6,153 nt of DNA from Psychrobacter sp. (GTDB taxonomy: Bacteria > Pseudomonadota > Gammaproteobacteria > Pseudomonadales > Moraxellaceae): assembly GCA_029256865.1 (NCBI GenBank), contig JARIEH010000287.1, positions 1-6,153 of the forward strand, written 5' to 3'. A program made the position numbers and the translations under genes. Positions 1 through 6,153 of the stretch are shown here, in pieces. The number at the start of each line of letters is the position of its first letter. Within the stretch, counting starts at the first letter, position 1. The notes below the pieces were generated by a model. The model was not told the origin of the DNA. It worked only from the letters and a program-made list of their open reading frames with translations, and ran no database searches.

Positions 1-690
1 CCGAAAACACTGACAACGCCATTGCAACACATCAAAAGACAGCTAGGACGGCATGGCTGGATACATTATGAGTCGCAGGTTAGCCAAGTTTTGCTGGATC
101 TTGAAGACAGCATGGACTCTGAAACTGTGTTTGCACAAATGCAGTGGCAGATTGAGCGCCAATTGCAAGAGCTATATAGTGCTATCTATCATACTGAACA
201 AACCATTGGTATCAATATCGGTGATGCCGTTTCCTTTGAGCCATTAATGAGCTCAAACAGCATTCAAACGGTTGACGCTTTTTCTGATGAGACGTTATAC
301 AAATTGCGTAACGCTATCACAGAGGTGAAGCATAGTTTTAACCGCTACATAAACCTTAAGCAGGATTACTTATCCTCCTCAGTAGCTTTTACTGATCTTG
401 GCGATATCTTAGATGATATGGCGCTCTCTTCAGTACGACAAGTTAGTGATGAGCTGGCTAAGTTATTCAAACAATTGGAAACTCATGAAGTTCAAAAACT
501 AAGTAAAGAGGTTGTACAGGCACTAGCGCAAGGTATCACTTCTATTGAGTTGTTATTTGATTATCTGGCACAGCAGGTACTGGACCAGCAGCTACTATCA
601 AAAACAAAGGAGCATCTTGCATACACCTTTAATCTGATAGATGCGTTAATAGCAGCGTCTGATGCAGAGATTGAAGCGTATGATCCTATT
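1..690 (+). other. chpA N-terminal helical region (ChpA/FimL-like), no phospho-histidine box visible
   Basis: Residues 1-230 are predicted from composition to be mostly amphipathic helices rich in Leu, Gln and Glu, with segments such as LYKLRNAITEVKHSFNRYI and ITSIELLFDYLAQQVLDQQ. These resemble the conserved region of ChpA proteins that precedes the central HPt array and that is related to FimL. No HxxKG-type box occurs here. If this homologue has a functional first HPt, it lies upstream of the window. The boundary with the following acidic linker is approximate. Confidence 0.55.
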
Positions 691-3600
691 GTGGCTATGA
701 GCTCAGATGTGGTGCGCTACGACGACAGTGGCGAGATAGCTGCTGACGCTGCCGTAAAAGATCATAGTATGACAGTTGAGACAACAAATGAGTCTGCTAC
801 TGAGTGTTTAGATAGTGAAGCATTGCAACCTCCCTCTAGACAATTTAAATCTGATAACCTTTCTGATGATCTTTCTGATAACTTTGAAATTGATGAAGAG
901 ATTCTTGAGGTTTTCATTGAAGAATCAACAGAGATTATTGAAGATCTAAATGATTTCGTTTCTATCTGGCGGCACGACGCTCAGGATCTGACGCCACTGA
1001 CAGAGGTGCGCCGCGGCTTTCATTCCCTAAAAGGAGCGGGTCGTATGGTTGGTGCTTTCAGTATAAGTGAGACGGCATGGGCTATAGAAGATCTACTCAA
1101 CAGAGCCTTAGATAAGACGTCACCGATAACTGAAGAAATGGTGATGTTGGTTGTGCAGACGACAGAGCAGTTGACAGAAATGCTTAAAAGTTTTATAGCA
1201 AAGCAATCTGCTGAATCAGAGTCGTCTAACTCTATACATTGGCCAGAGTCGCAGTCAAAAATAAACGGTCAGGATGATAAGGCAGATGGTCATACGCTAA
1301 ATAAGTTGACAGATAAAATGACTGTGCTGACAGAAGATAGTGCTATATCTGCCAAGTCGCAAGAGATTCCAGCAGTGCTTGAGCCTTTTATGCAACAAGC
1401 TTTGCAATCGCCAGCTGATGACCATGAGACTGATCTTGATATCAAAGAGATATTTATTGAAGAGGCAGAAGAAGTATTGGCTGATATCACGCCAAGATAT
1501 AAGCATTGGCGTAGCAATCCTTCTGAGTTGACTGAATTAAAGGAGATAAGACGCGGTTTTCATACGCTAAAAGGTTCTGGTCGTATGGTTGGGGCACACC
1601 AGACTGCAGAGCTGGCCTGGGCTATGGAAGACATGCTAAATCGTATTTTAGACCATAGCATTATTGTGTCCACAGATATTATCCAACTGATAGACGATGT
1701 ACTAATCGCTTATCCTGATTTGGTGACCACTTTCGCTACTAACAGGGAGGATGAGAGTTCCGATTACCCTAAAATTGTATCTTTATGGGTGGCGTGTGCC
1801 CATGCTTATAGTAAGGAGCAGGGCGACGAATTTAGTTATGATGCCATACGCAAAGGTTGGCTGGCAGGAGATGAGAAAAAATCTACTAATGTAGAAGTTG
1901 ATAAAGATAGTACAGCTTTGAATAATAAAGGTAATGGGTTCATCTATGATAGTAATGTAAATAACGACCGTACTTTAGAATCCATCTACTCTGTTAATGA
2001 AATGATGGCAGATGCATCGTTAGTGACCACCCCTCAAAGTAGTGAAGAGCAAGAGTTTTGCGCGATATTTATTGAAGAGGCACAAGAGTTACTACAAGAC
2101 ATCAAAAGCTTTGTGAATACTCATCTTGTTGAAGAGCAGGTTGAGGTTAGCGATGAGATTGTGCGCGCCTTCCATACCTTGCGTGCCGCCTCTGGCTCGA
2201 GTGCCTTAGCGGCTATTAGCGAGGTTAGTGCAACTATAGAGCACAGCTTAGAGCAATTGCAGCAGCACGATACACCAATGGGTGCACAGCACTTACACGC
2301 GCTCTTGCAATCAGTCGCGCTTATTGACAATTATTTAAACAGCTATGAGCAAAGTGTCAATCAACAGACTGGTCCTCCAGTTGAAGCGTTACAAAACCAA
2401 GAAGATTTAGCTTCTCTACAAGTAATGCTCGGTGAGTCAGAAGATCCACAAGTGACGATAGATAGTCAGTTGATCGTGGCCAAACTACTAGAAACCAGTG
2501 TTGATGGATTACTGGATGCTGAGTGGCAGCTAGAAGATGAGCTAAGCAGTCAAGACACTGGTGTTATCCAGAACTATGTGCAGCAACAAGTTAATCAAAT
2601 TGAGCGATTGGCAGAGCAAACGACAGCATCGTTGAAGTTCACTTGCATACTGAACGCTCTGCACTCAGTGTATCTTTATATTGAGCAAACCCCTGAAGCT
2701 GCTCATGACCATACAGTGCAAATGGCGCTGCTTGCTGGCCATAAGCAGTTAGTCGGATTATTCGACGCCCTAGCAGCGAGTATGTCACTAAAAATAGATC
2801 CACAAGTTCTTCAAGACTTACAAGATATTGCTGGTCGTAACACTATTGCTGGTCGTAACACCATGGATGGTAATGCCCCTCACCAAAAAGAAACCAAAGT
2901 CGAAGCTAGTGTAAACAGTAAACAAGCAGATGAGTTGCAACTTGAAGCGATCAATACGGATATTGAATTGCTAGAGATATTTTTGGAAGAAGCACAGGAT
3001 TTGGACGGTATTATTGCTCAAACGTTCAATGAGTGGCGTACTGATATTACTAATAATACCACCCTAAAAACACTACAACGCCATATGCATACCATCAAAG
3101 GTGGTGCACGAATGGCAGGTATTCGTAGTATTGGGGACTTGACTCATATAGCAGAAGTTATTTATGAAGCTTTCGATCAGCAAAGATTACAGCCAACGTC
3201 GCAGTGGTCAACAATCATGCAAATACTGCATGATACTTTATCTTTGCAGATTGATCATGCCGCGCGTTACCAAGAGTCGTTTTTTGCGGATGAGCTTATT
3301 GAGCAGTTACAGACATTTGAGCGTAGCAATAACTTACCCGTAGCAGTTACCCTTGTTTTACCTGCTTTATATAAAGATAGTAACAAAAACCTAGCTGAAT
3401 CAAACGCGGACGATCTTGCAGATACTGATGACGCAGATAAAACAATAAGCCTTGATAGTATTATCGTGCAGTCATGGCTAGATGGCTTACCTGATGCGGA
3501 TATCTTAGAGGTGTTCTTAGAAGAAGCCGAAGAGATTATCAGTAGTAGCAATAAATATTTGCAGCTGTTTTTGAATAATATTAGTGATGTGACTGCCTTA

Positions 3601-5874
3601 CAAGCACTGCAGCGGGATTTGCACACCATCAAAGGGGGTGCGCGTATGGTGACCGCCAACGGCATCGCTGACTTGGCTCATGAGATGGAAACCGTATACG
3701 AAGAGTTGGCCATTCGTCGGCGCCCAGCGACCAAAATGGTCTCTCAGTTATTAATGGCTTGTCATGACTGGTTGGCAGATGCTGTCTTTATTCTTAAGCA
3801 AAAGGTTAACCCACCGCTACCCATTGCACTGATTGCTGCCCTAAAGCAGTTTAGTAAAAATCCTGATAGCTTACAGCAGGTGCCTAGAGAGTCATTGCAA
3901 GAGCAGCGCAATATGATTGCCGCTGCCAAAAAGCAGCAAAAAGAACGAGTAGTAGCAAATATTAATGAAATGCCACCCATGACTGGCAGCTTTGAGATGC
4001 AGGAGCAAAGCGTTAGTCATAATGAGGTCATTCGCATCTCAGGTGATCTGGTCGAGCATATGATCAACCTCTCAGGTGAATCAGCAATCAACCGTGCGCG
4101 TATCGACATGGGAATGAGCAGCCTGACCAATAGCATTGAAGAGATGGGCACGACGGTACAACGTCTCGCCGATCAGTTGCGCCGAATGGAAACGGAGCTT
4201 GAAGCTCAGATTTTATCGCAAATTGATGATAAGAAGTTAATTAACAACGAGGGTTTTGATCCTTTAGAAATGGATCAGTATTCATCTTTAAACCAATTAT
4301 CAAAATCATTATCGGAGTCGGCCTCTGACTTGGTAGATATTAAAAGTACGTTGTTAGAAAAAACGCGTGACAGTGAGAGTCTGCTGCTACAGTTGGCGCG
4401 CACTCAAGCCGAACTACAAGATGGGCTGATGAATTCACGCATGGTGCCATTTACACGAATAGTGCCACGCCTTGAACGAATTGTGCGTCAAACGGCGCAT
4501 GAGCTCAATAAATCAGTAGAGTTGAGCATTATCAATGCGGATGACGAGATTGATAGGACTATTCTTGAGCGCATTACCTCACCACTTGAGCATATGCTGC
4601 GTAACGCTGTCGACCATGGTATCGAGAACACCCAAGCCCGTTTAAGAGCAGGCAAAAGTCGTGGTGGGCAAATTACTTTAGAAGTACGACGTGAAGGCAG
4701 TGAAATCGTTATCCATTTATCTGATGATGGTTATGGCATCAATGTCGATGCCGTCCGCAAAAAAGCGATTGCACAAGGCTTGATTGCAGAAAATGACGAT
4801 AGTCTGAGTGATCTTGATGTCATGCAGTATATCTTTAACGCCGGTTTGACGACTCAAAAAAAGGTGACCCAAATCTCGGGGCGCGGTGTTGGGATGAACG
4901 TGGTTATCAGTGAGATCCGTCAGTTAGGCGGTGTTGTCTCTGTGAGCTCTGAAGAGGGTAAGGGTTCGCGCTTTACCATGCGTGTACCACTGACAGTCGC
5001 CATATCAGATGCTTTGGTCGTACGTGCTGCGGATCGTTATTATGCGATTCCTTTAGTGCAGATTGAGCGTGTGATCCGTGTCAATCCTGAAAAGCTCTAT
5101 GATTATTATGAGTCAGGTGCGGCCAGTTTAAACATTGAAGATGAAAACTATCGAATTCGCTATCTTAACGAGATTTTATCGGGCAATAAACTTAACGAAT
5201 TGATGGTTAGTACCAATACCAGCCTACCAATTATTGTCATAAAAAATCGTACAGGTCAAAAGATTGCACTACAAGTCGATCAGATCGCAGGCTCACGTAT
5301 CGAAGTGGTTGTAAAGCCGCTTGGCCGTCAGCTATCGCGTCTTTCAGGTATTTCAGCCGCTACCATTATGGGTGACGGTTCTGTCATGTTCATATTAGAC
5401 CCTATGGCTTTGATGCGTAATGCGCCCATCATTAAAGAGGTGAGTCAGAGCGTGGAAGCGGACAGTGAGAATAATGTACAATCACAGATCACAGTATTGG
5501 TCGTTGATGACTCAGTGACAGTACGCAAAGTCACGTCGCGCTTACTAGAGCGTCAAGGTATTAATGTCGCTGTTGCCAAAGACGGTATCGATGCTATCGA
5601 GATTTTGCAGGAGACAACACCGGACCTCATCTTATTGGATATAGAGATGCCACGTATGGATGGTTTTGAAGTTGCCACTCAAGTGCGACATAATAAACGT
5701 TTGCGCGACATACCCATTATTATGATTACCTCACGTACGGGTGAAAAGCATCGCGAACGTGCGTTCAAAATCGGTGTCAATGATTATATGGGTAAGCCAT
5801 TCCAAGAAAATGAGTTGCTAGATAAAATACAGGCTCAATTGGGCCAAGTTATTAGCTTAAGTCACAATGAATAA
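1..5874 (+). CDS. chpA: ChpA/PilL-type hybrid chemosensory histidine kinase of the type IV pilus Pil-Chp system (5' partial)
   Basis: This cytoplasmic CheA-family kinase would control type IV pilus extension and retraction (twitching motility) by passing phosphate from ATP to HPt histidines and on to receiver proteins such as PilG and PilH. The frame is open from base 1 (CCG AAA ACA) to TAA at 5872, giving 1957 visible residues. Domain order: helical N-terminal region (1-230), HPt domains with H341, H521, H725, H1030 and H1208, a cryptic HPt-like unit (825-942), P3 helices, P4 ATPase (N1535, DDGYG 1575-1579, F1612, GRGVG 1627-1631), CheW-like domain, and receiver (D1836/D1837, D1880, T1910, K1932). 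An ordinary CheA has one HPt and no receiver; several HPt domains plus a C-terminal receiver are typical of ChpA. P. aeruginosa ChpA is about 2,470 residues, so a sizeable N-terminal part, probably with another HPt, is missing. The TTG at 22 is an internal leucine codon, not a start. No frameshift or lost catalytic residue is visible. The family assignment is near certain; the symbol could also be given as pilL or cheA. Confidence 0.95.
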   Translation, partial: PKTLTTPLQHIKRQLGRHGWIHYESQVSQVLLDLEDSMDSETVFAQMQWQIERQLQELYSAIYHTEQTIGINIGDAVSFEPLMSSNSIQTVDAFSDETLYKLRNAITEVKHSFNRYINLKQDYLSSSVAFTDLGDILDDMALSSVRQVSDELAKLFKQLETHEVQKLSKEVVQALAQGITSIELLFDYLAQQVLDQQLLSKTKEHLAYTFNLIDALIAASDAEIEAYDPIVAMSSDVVRYDDSGEIAADAAVKDHSMTVETTNESATECLDSEALQPPSRQFKSDNLSDDLSDNFEIDEEILEVFIEESTEIIEDLNDFVSIWRHDAQDLTPLTEVRRGFHSLKGAGRMVGAFSISETAWAIEDLLNRALDKTSPITEEMVMLVVQTTEQLTEMLKSFIAKQSAESESSNSIHWPESQSKINGQDDKADGHTLNKLTDKMTVLTEDSAISAKSQEIPAVLEPFMQQALQSPADDHETDLDIKEIFIEEAEEVLADITPRYKHWRSNPSELTELKEIRRGFHTLKGSGRMVGAHQTAELAWAMEDMLNRILDHSIIVSTDIIQLIDDVLIAYPDLVTTFATNREDESSDYPKIVSLWVACAHAYSKEQGDEFSYDAIRKGWLAGDEKKSTNVEVDKDSTALNNKGNGFIYDSNVNNDRTLESIYSVNEMMADASLVTTPQSSEEQEFCAIFIEEAQELLQDIKSFVNTHLVEEQVEVSDEIVRAFHTLRAASGSSALAAISEVSATIEHSLEQLQQHDTPMGAQHLHALLQSVALIDNYLNSYEQSVNQQTGPPVEALQNQEDLASLQVMLGESEDPQVTIDSQLIVAKLLETSVDGLLDAEWQLEDELSSQDTGVIQNYVQQQVNQIERLAEQTTASLKFTCILNALHSVYLYIEQTPEAAHDHTVQMALLAGHKQLVGLFDALAASMSLKIDPQVLQDLQDIAGRNTIAGRNTMDGNAPHQKETKVEASVNSKQADELQLEAINTDIELLEIFLEEAQDLDGIIAQTFNEWRTDITNNTTLKTLQRHMHTIKGGARMAGIRSIGDLTHIAEVIYEAFDQQRLQPTSQWSTIMQILHDTLSLQIDHAARYQESFFADELIEQLQTFERSNNLPVAVTLVLPALYKDSNKNLAESNADDLADTDDADKTISLDSIIVQSWLDGLPDADILEVFLEEAEEIISSSNKYLQLFLNNISDVTALQALQRDLHTIKGGARMVTANGIADLAHEMETVYEELAIRRRPATKMVSQLLMACHDWLADAVFILKQKVNPPLPIALIAALKQFSKNPDSLQQVPRESLQEQRNMIAAAKKQQKERVVANINEMPPMTGSFEMQEQSVSHNEVIRISGDLVEHMINLSGESAINRARIDMGMSSLTNSIEEMGTTVQRLADQLRRMETELEAQILSQIDDKKLINNEGFDPLEMDQYSSLNQLSKSLSESASDLVDIKSTLLEKTRDSESLLLQLARTQAELQDGLMNSRMVPFTRIVPRLERIVRQTAHELNKSVELSIINADDEIDRTILERITSPLEHMLRNAVDHGIENTQARLRAGKSRGGQITLEVRREGSEIVIHLSDDGYGINVDAVRKKAIAQGLIAENDDSLSDLDVMQYIFNAGLTTQKKVTQISGRGVGMNVVISEIRQLGGVVSVSSEEGKGSRFTMRVPLTVAISDALVVRAADRYYAIPLVQIERVIRVNPEKLYDYYESGAASLNIEDENYRIRYLNEILSGNKLNELMVSTNTSLPIIVIKNRTGQKIALQVDQIAGSRIEVVVKPLGRQLSRLSGISAATIMGDGSVMFILDPMALMRNAPIIKEVSQSVEADSENNVQSQITVLVVDDSVTVRKVTSRLLERQGINVAVAKDGIDAIEILQETTPDLILLDIEMPRMDGFEVATQVRHNKRLRDIPIIMITSRTGEKHRERAFKIGVNDYMGKPFQENELLDKIQAQLGQVISLSHNE
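847..882 (+). repeat. Imperfect 12-base tandem repeat, three units, in the chpA linker
   Basis: Units at 847-858, 859-870 and 871-882 (AAATCTGATAAC, CTTTCTGATGAT, CTTTCTGATAAC) encode KSDN LSDD LSDN at residues 283-294. The repeat is in frame and lies in the acidic linker just before HPt domain 1, so gain or loss of a unit would leave the frame intact. Confidence 0.75.
889..1185 (+). other. HPt domain 1 in chpA (phospho-acceptor H341)
   Basis: A helix with the core VFIEES begins near residue 304 (F305). The phosphorylation box FHSLKGAGRMVG follows with H341, exactly 36 residues after F305. The helix AWAIEDLLNRALD then matches the third helix of the four-helix bundle. His, the Lys three residues on and the Gly after it are all intact. 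The domain belongs to the same subtype as the second HPt, in which RRGF precedes the histidine. Confidence 0.9.
1429..1725 (+). other. HPt domain 2 in chpA (phospho-acceptor H521)
   Basis: The helix IFIEEAEEVLADI (F485) is followed 36 residues later by H521 in FHTLKGSGRMVGA, then by the helix AWAMEDMLNRILD. The box and the following helix are nearly the same as in HPt domain 1, at both protein and DNA level, pointing to duplication within the gene. All residues expected of a working HPt are present. In P. aeruginosa ChpA, HPt domains of this central type have been described as phosphotransfer relays rather than direct kinase substrates; applying that here is inference. Confidence 0.9.
2044..2355 (+). 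other. HPt domain 3 in chpA, degraded box (H725)
   Basis: The leading helix AIFIEEAQELLQDI (F690) is well conserved and H725 follows 35 residues later, so the fold is clearly HPt-like. The box reads FHTLRAASGSS: Arg replaces the usual Lys three residues after His, and Ala replaces the Gly after that. Helix three (ATIEHSLEQL) is present. The histidine could still accept phosphate, but the altered surroundings suggest changed or weak activity. Confidence 0.8.
2476..2826 (+). other. Cryptic HPt-like unit in chpA without a phospho-histidine
   Basis: Residues about 826-942 keep the helical rhythm of an HPt domain: a leading helix (KLLETSVDGLLDAEWQLEDE), a helix ending NQIERLAEQTT, then a helix with LHSVYLYIEQ. 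An ungapped comparison with HPt 3, anchored on the closing IE of helix three, puts Q873, next to T874 and T875, where the histidine should be. No HxxKG is present. P. aeruginosa ChpA contains Ser- and Thr-type HPt relatives, so this may be the equivalent or simply a decayed unit. Assignment is tentative. Confidence 0.4.
2827..2862 (+). repeat. 18-base tandem duplication in the chpA linker before HPt 4
   Basis: Units 2827-2844 and 2845-2862 (ATTGCTGGTCGTAACACT/C) differ at one base, the last and a third-codon position, and encode IAGRNT twice (residues 943-954). The following MDGN looks like a further decayed partial copy. The repeat sits at the end of the cryptic HPt-like unit, where a flexible linker begins. 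Confidence 0.85.
2956..3270 (+). other. HPt domain 4 in chpA (phospho-acceptor H1030)
   Basis: The helix LLEIFLEEAQDLDGII (F994) precedes by 36 residues the box MHTIKGGARMAG with H1030, followed by the helix IAEVIYEAFDQQ. The box subtype (HTIKGGARM) is shared with HPt 5 and differs from HPt 1 and 2. In P. aeruginosa ChpA the HPt domains closest to the kinase core are reported as the ones the kinase phosphorylates; this domain is a candidate for that role by position. Confidence 0.9.
3490..3795 (+). other. HPt domain 5 in chpA (phospho-acceptor H1208)
   Basis: The helix ILEVFLEEAEEIISSS (F1172) precedes by 36 residues the box LHTIKGGARMVT with H1208, and the helix HEMETVYEELAIRRRP follows. 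This is the HPt closest to the kinase core, separated from it by a linker of about 70 residues rich in Lys and Gln (roughly 1265-1338). The box is intact, making this the most CheA-P1-like candidate substrate of the kinase. Confidence 0.9.
4015..4990 (+). other. CheA-like P3 dimerisation helices and P4 HATPase core in chpA
   Basis: P3 begins at EVIRISGDLVEHMINLSGE (residue 1342 on) and forms a long helical hairpin ending at MVPF (1481-1484), the usual P3-P4 junction. P4 carries every ATP-binding box: the N box LRNAVDHG with N1535, the G1 box DDGYG at 1575-1579, the F box with F1612 in IFNAGLTT, and the G2 box GRGVG at 1627-1631. The core therefore looks catalytically competent and would dimerise for phosphorylation in trans. 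No separate P2 response-regulator-binding domain is seen. Confidence 0.93.
4999..5415 (+). other. CheW-like P5 coupling domain in chpA
   Basis: Residues about 1667-1805 directly follow the ATPase strand FTMRVPLTVAISDALVV. The segment YYAIPLVQIERVIRV and the later IALQVDQIAGSRIEVVVKPL, then GSVMFILDP, are typical of the beta-barrel CheW-like domain at the end of CheA kinases. It would dock the kinase to the CheW-type adaptor PilI and the receptor PilJ. Confidence 0.9.
5488..5850 (+). other. C-terminal receiver domain in chpA (phospho-acceptor D1880)
   Basis: The receiver has all signature residues: the acidic pair D1836/D1837 in LVVDDS, acceptor D1880 in LLDIEMPRMDG, T1910 in MITSR, and K1932 followed by Pro in MGKPF. 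It should be able to take phosphate from an HPt domain, making ChpA a hybrid kinase. In P. aeruginosa this domain is thought to act as an internal phosphate acceptor or sink rather than as an output domain. Confidence 0.93.
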
Positions 5875-6153
5875 TATGCTTTTATCAGCGCTGAGTACTA
5901 GAGCCAGTAGTGCTATCAAAGTATTGGCGGTAGCAGAGAGTCAGCATCAAAGGCTGGCGTTTAGTGACACTGTGCGCAGCTGCGATTTTACTTTGATCGA
6001 CTGTGTGTCGCGGCAACAGCTGCAAGACAAGACGCAGCTCTACAAAGTGCAGGTGGATATTTGGTTGATCGATAGCGAATACGATGACGATATCGCCAGC
6101 GCGATTAAAGCTTCTAATGCTAGTACCGTATTAGTAGGTTTTAGCCAAGCGCC
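5867..6153 (+). CDS. chpB: Probable ChpB (CheB-like protein-glutamate methylesterase), N-terminal part only
   Basis: An open frame runs from ATG at 5867 to the window end: 95 complete codons and no stop. The visible part is one alpha/beta receiver-like fold. A first hydrophobic strand (residues 17-23, IKVLAVA) is followed by a helix, and a second strand ends in WLID with D69 where a receiver carries its phospho-acceptor. The usual pair of acidic residues after strand one is reduced to E24, so this looks like a degenerate receiver. ChpB proteins have such an N-terminal domain before the methylesterase domain and usually follow chpA; the VDIWLID and VLVGFSQA segments resemble them. ChpB would remove methyl groups from the receptor PilJ. 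The catalytic domain is outside the window, so the function rests on position and partial resemblance. The start overlaps the chpA stop by 8 bases. ATG at 5876, one base past that stop, is an alternative; neither has a clear Shine-Dalgarno sequence. A different receiver-like protein cannot be excluded. Confidence 0.62.
   Translation, partial: MNNMLLSALSTRASSAIKVLAVAESQHQRLAFSDTVRSCDFTLIDCVSRQQLQDKTQLYKVQVDIWLIDSEYDDDIASAIKASNASTVLVGFSQA

Noticed and set aside
22..24. TTG as the start codon of the large gene
   Set aside because: The frame is open back to base 1 with coherent codons, there is no ribosome-binding site before it, and ChpA proteins extend well upstream of this region. It is read as an internal leucine.
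53..247. Plus-strand 64-codon frame inside the chpA N-terminus
   Set aside because: Out of frame with chpA, no ribosome site, and a translation without recognisable features.
1290..1517. Minus-strand open frames opposite the HPt 1-2 linker
   Set aside because: Short, overlapping each other in two frames, low-complexity, and opposite a well-supported coding region.
2617..2700. Histidine in LHSVYLYIE as a sixth phospho-acceptor
   Set aside because: It lies in what appears to be the third helix, not the box helix, and lacks the xxKG context; conserved neighbours place Q873/T874 at the acceptor site.
3267..3665. 132-codon open frame on the minus strand
   Set aside because: It lies fully inside HPt 4/5 coding sequence. 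Its translation is rich in Ser, Cys and Leu and looks like the complement of acidic, Leu-rich codons; no domain or ribosome site is visible.
5867..5900. Possible frameshift fusing the two genes
   Set aside because: chpA already has a complete receiver with D1880 and K1932 and ends naturally after it. The following gene has its own ATG, so separate overlapping genes explain the data better.
5840..5900. Transcription terminator between the genes
   Set aside because: No GC-rich hairpin followed by a T-run is present and the genes overlap, which argues for one transcript.
1..6153. A previously undescribed defence or mobile system
   Set aside because: Both genes fit the known Pil-Chp pathway; no transposase, integrase, inverted repeats, CRISPR repeats or toxin-like gene was seen.

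Overview
The window is filled almost completely by one very long plus-strand gene. It encodes a ChpA/PilL-type hybrid chemosensory histidine kinase, the central signalling kinase of the Pil-Chp system that controls type IV pili and twitching motility. The reading frame is already open at base 1 and ends with TAA at 5872-5874, so 1957 residues are visible and the N-terminus lies upstream of the window. A second gene starts inside the last codons of the first (ATG at 5867) and runs off the right edge. Its 95 visible residues look like the degenerate receiver-like N-terminus of a ChpB (CheB-type) methylesterase.

Organism: a gammaproteobacterium with type IV pili is likely. The moderate GC content (mid-40s % by eye), the protein style and the chpA-chpB order fit Moraxellaceae, most likely Psychrobacter. 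This is inferred from family resemblance, not from a marker gene.

Layout, numbering residues in the frame that starts at base 1. Residues 1-230 are a helical ChpA/FimL-like N-terminal region without a recognisable phospho-histidine box. Five HPt domains follow, with candidate phospho-histidines H341, H521, H725, H1030 and H1208. The third has a degraded box, and a cryptic HPt-like unit without histidine (about 825-942) lies between the third and fourth. The CheA-like core comes next: P3 dimerisation helices (about 1339-1480), the P4 ATPase with intact N, G1, F and G2 boxes (about 1481-1664), a CheW-like P5 domain (about 1667-1805) and a C-terminal receiver with D1880 (about 1830-1950).

How it works together: by analogy with Pseudomonas aeruginosa Pil-Chp, the kinase core would be coupled to the receptor PilJ through PilI. 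It would phosphorylate some HPt domains, and phosphoryl groups would then pass among HPt domains, its own receiver and the stand-alone regulators PilG and PilH. The downstream ChpB-like protein would adjust PilJ methylation. The 8-base ATGAATAA overlap suggests the two genes are translated together. No RNA gene, mobile element, CRISPR array, promoter or terminator was seen. The system itself is known. The points worth a second look are the HPt subfamily structure, the degraded and cryptic HPt units, and two in-frame short tandem repeats in linkers.
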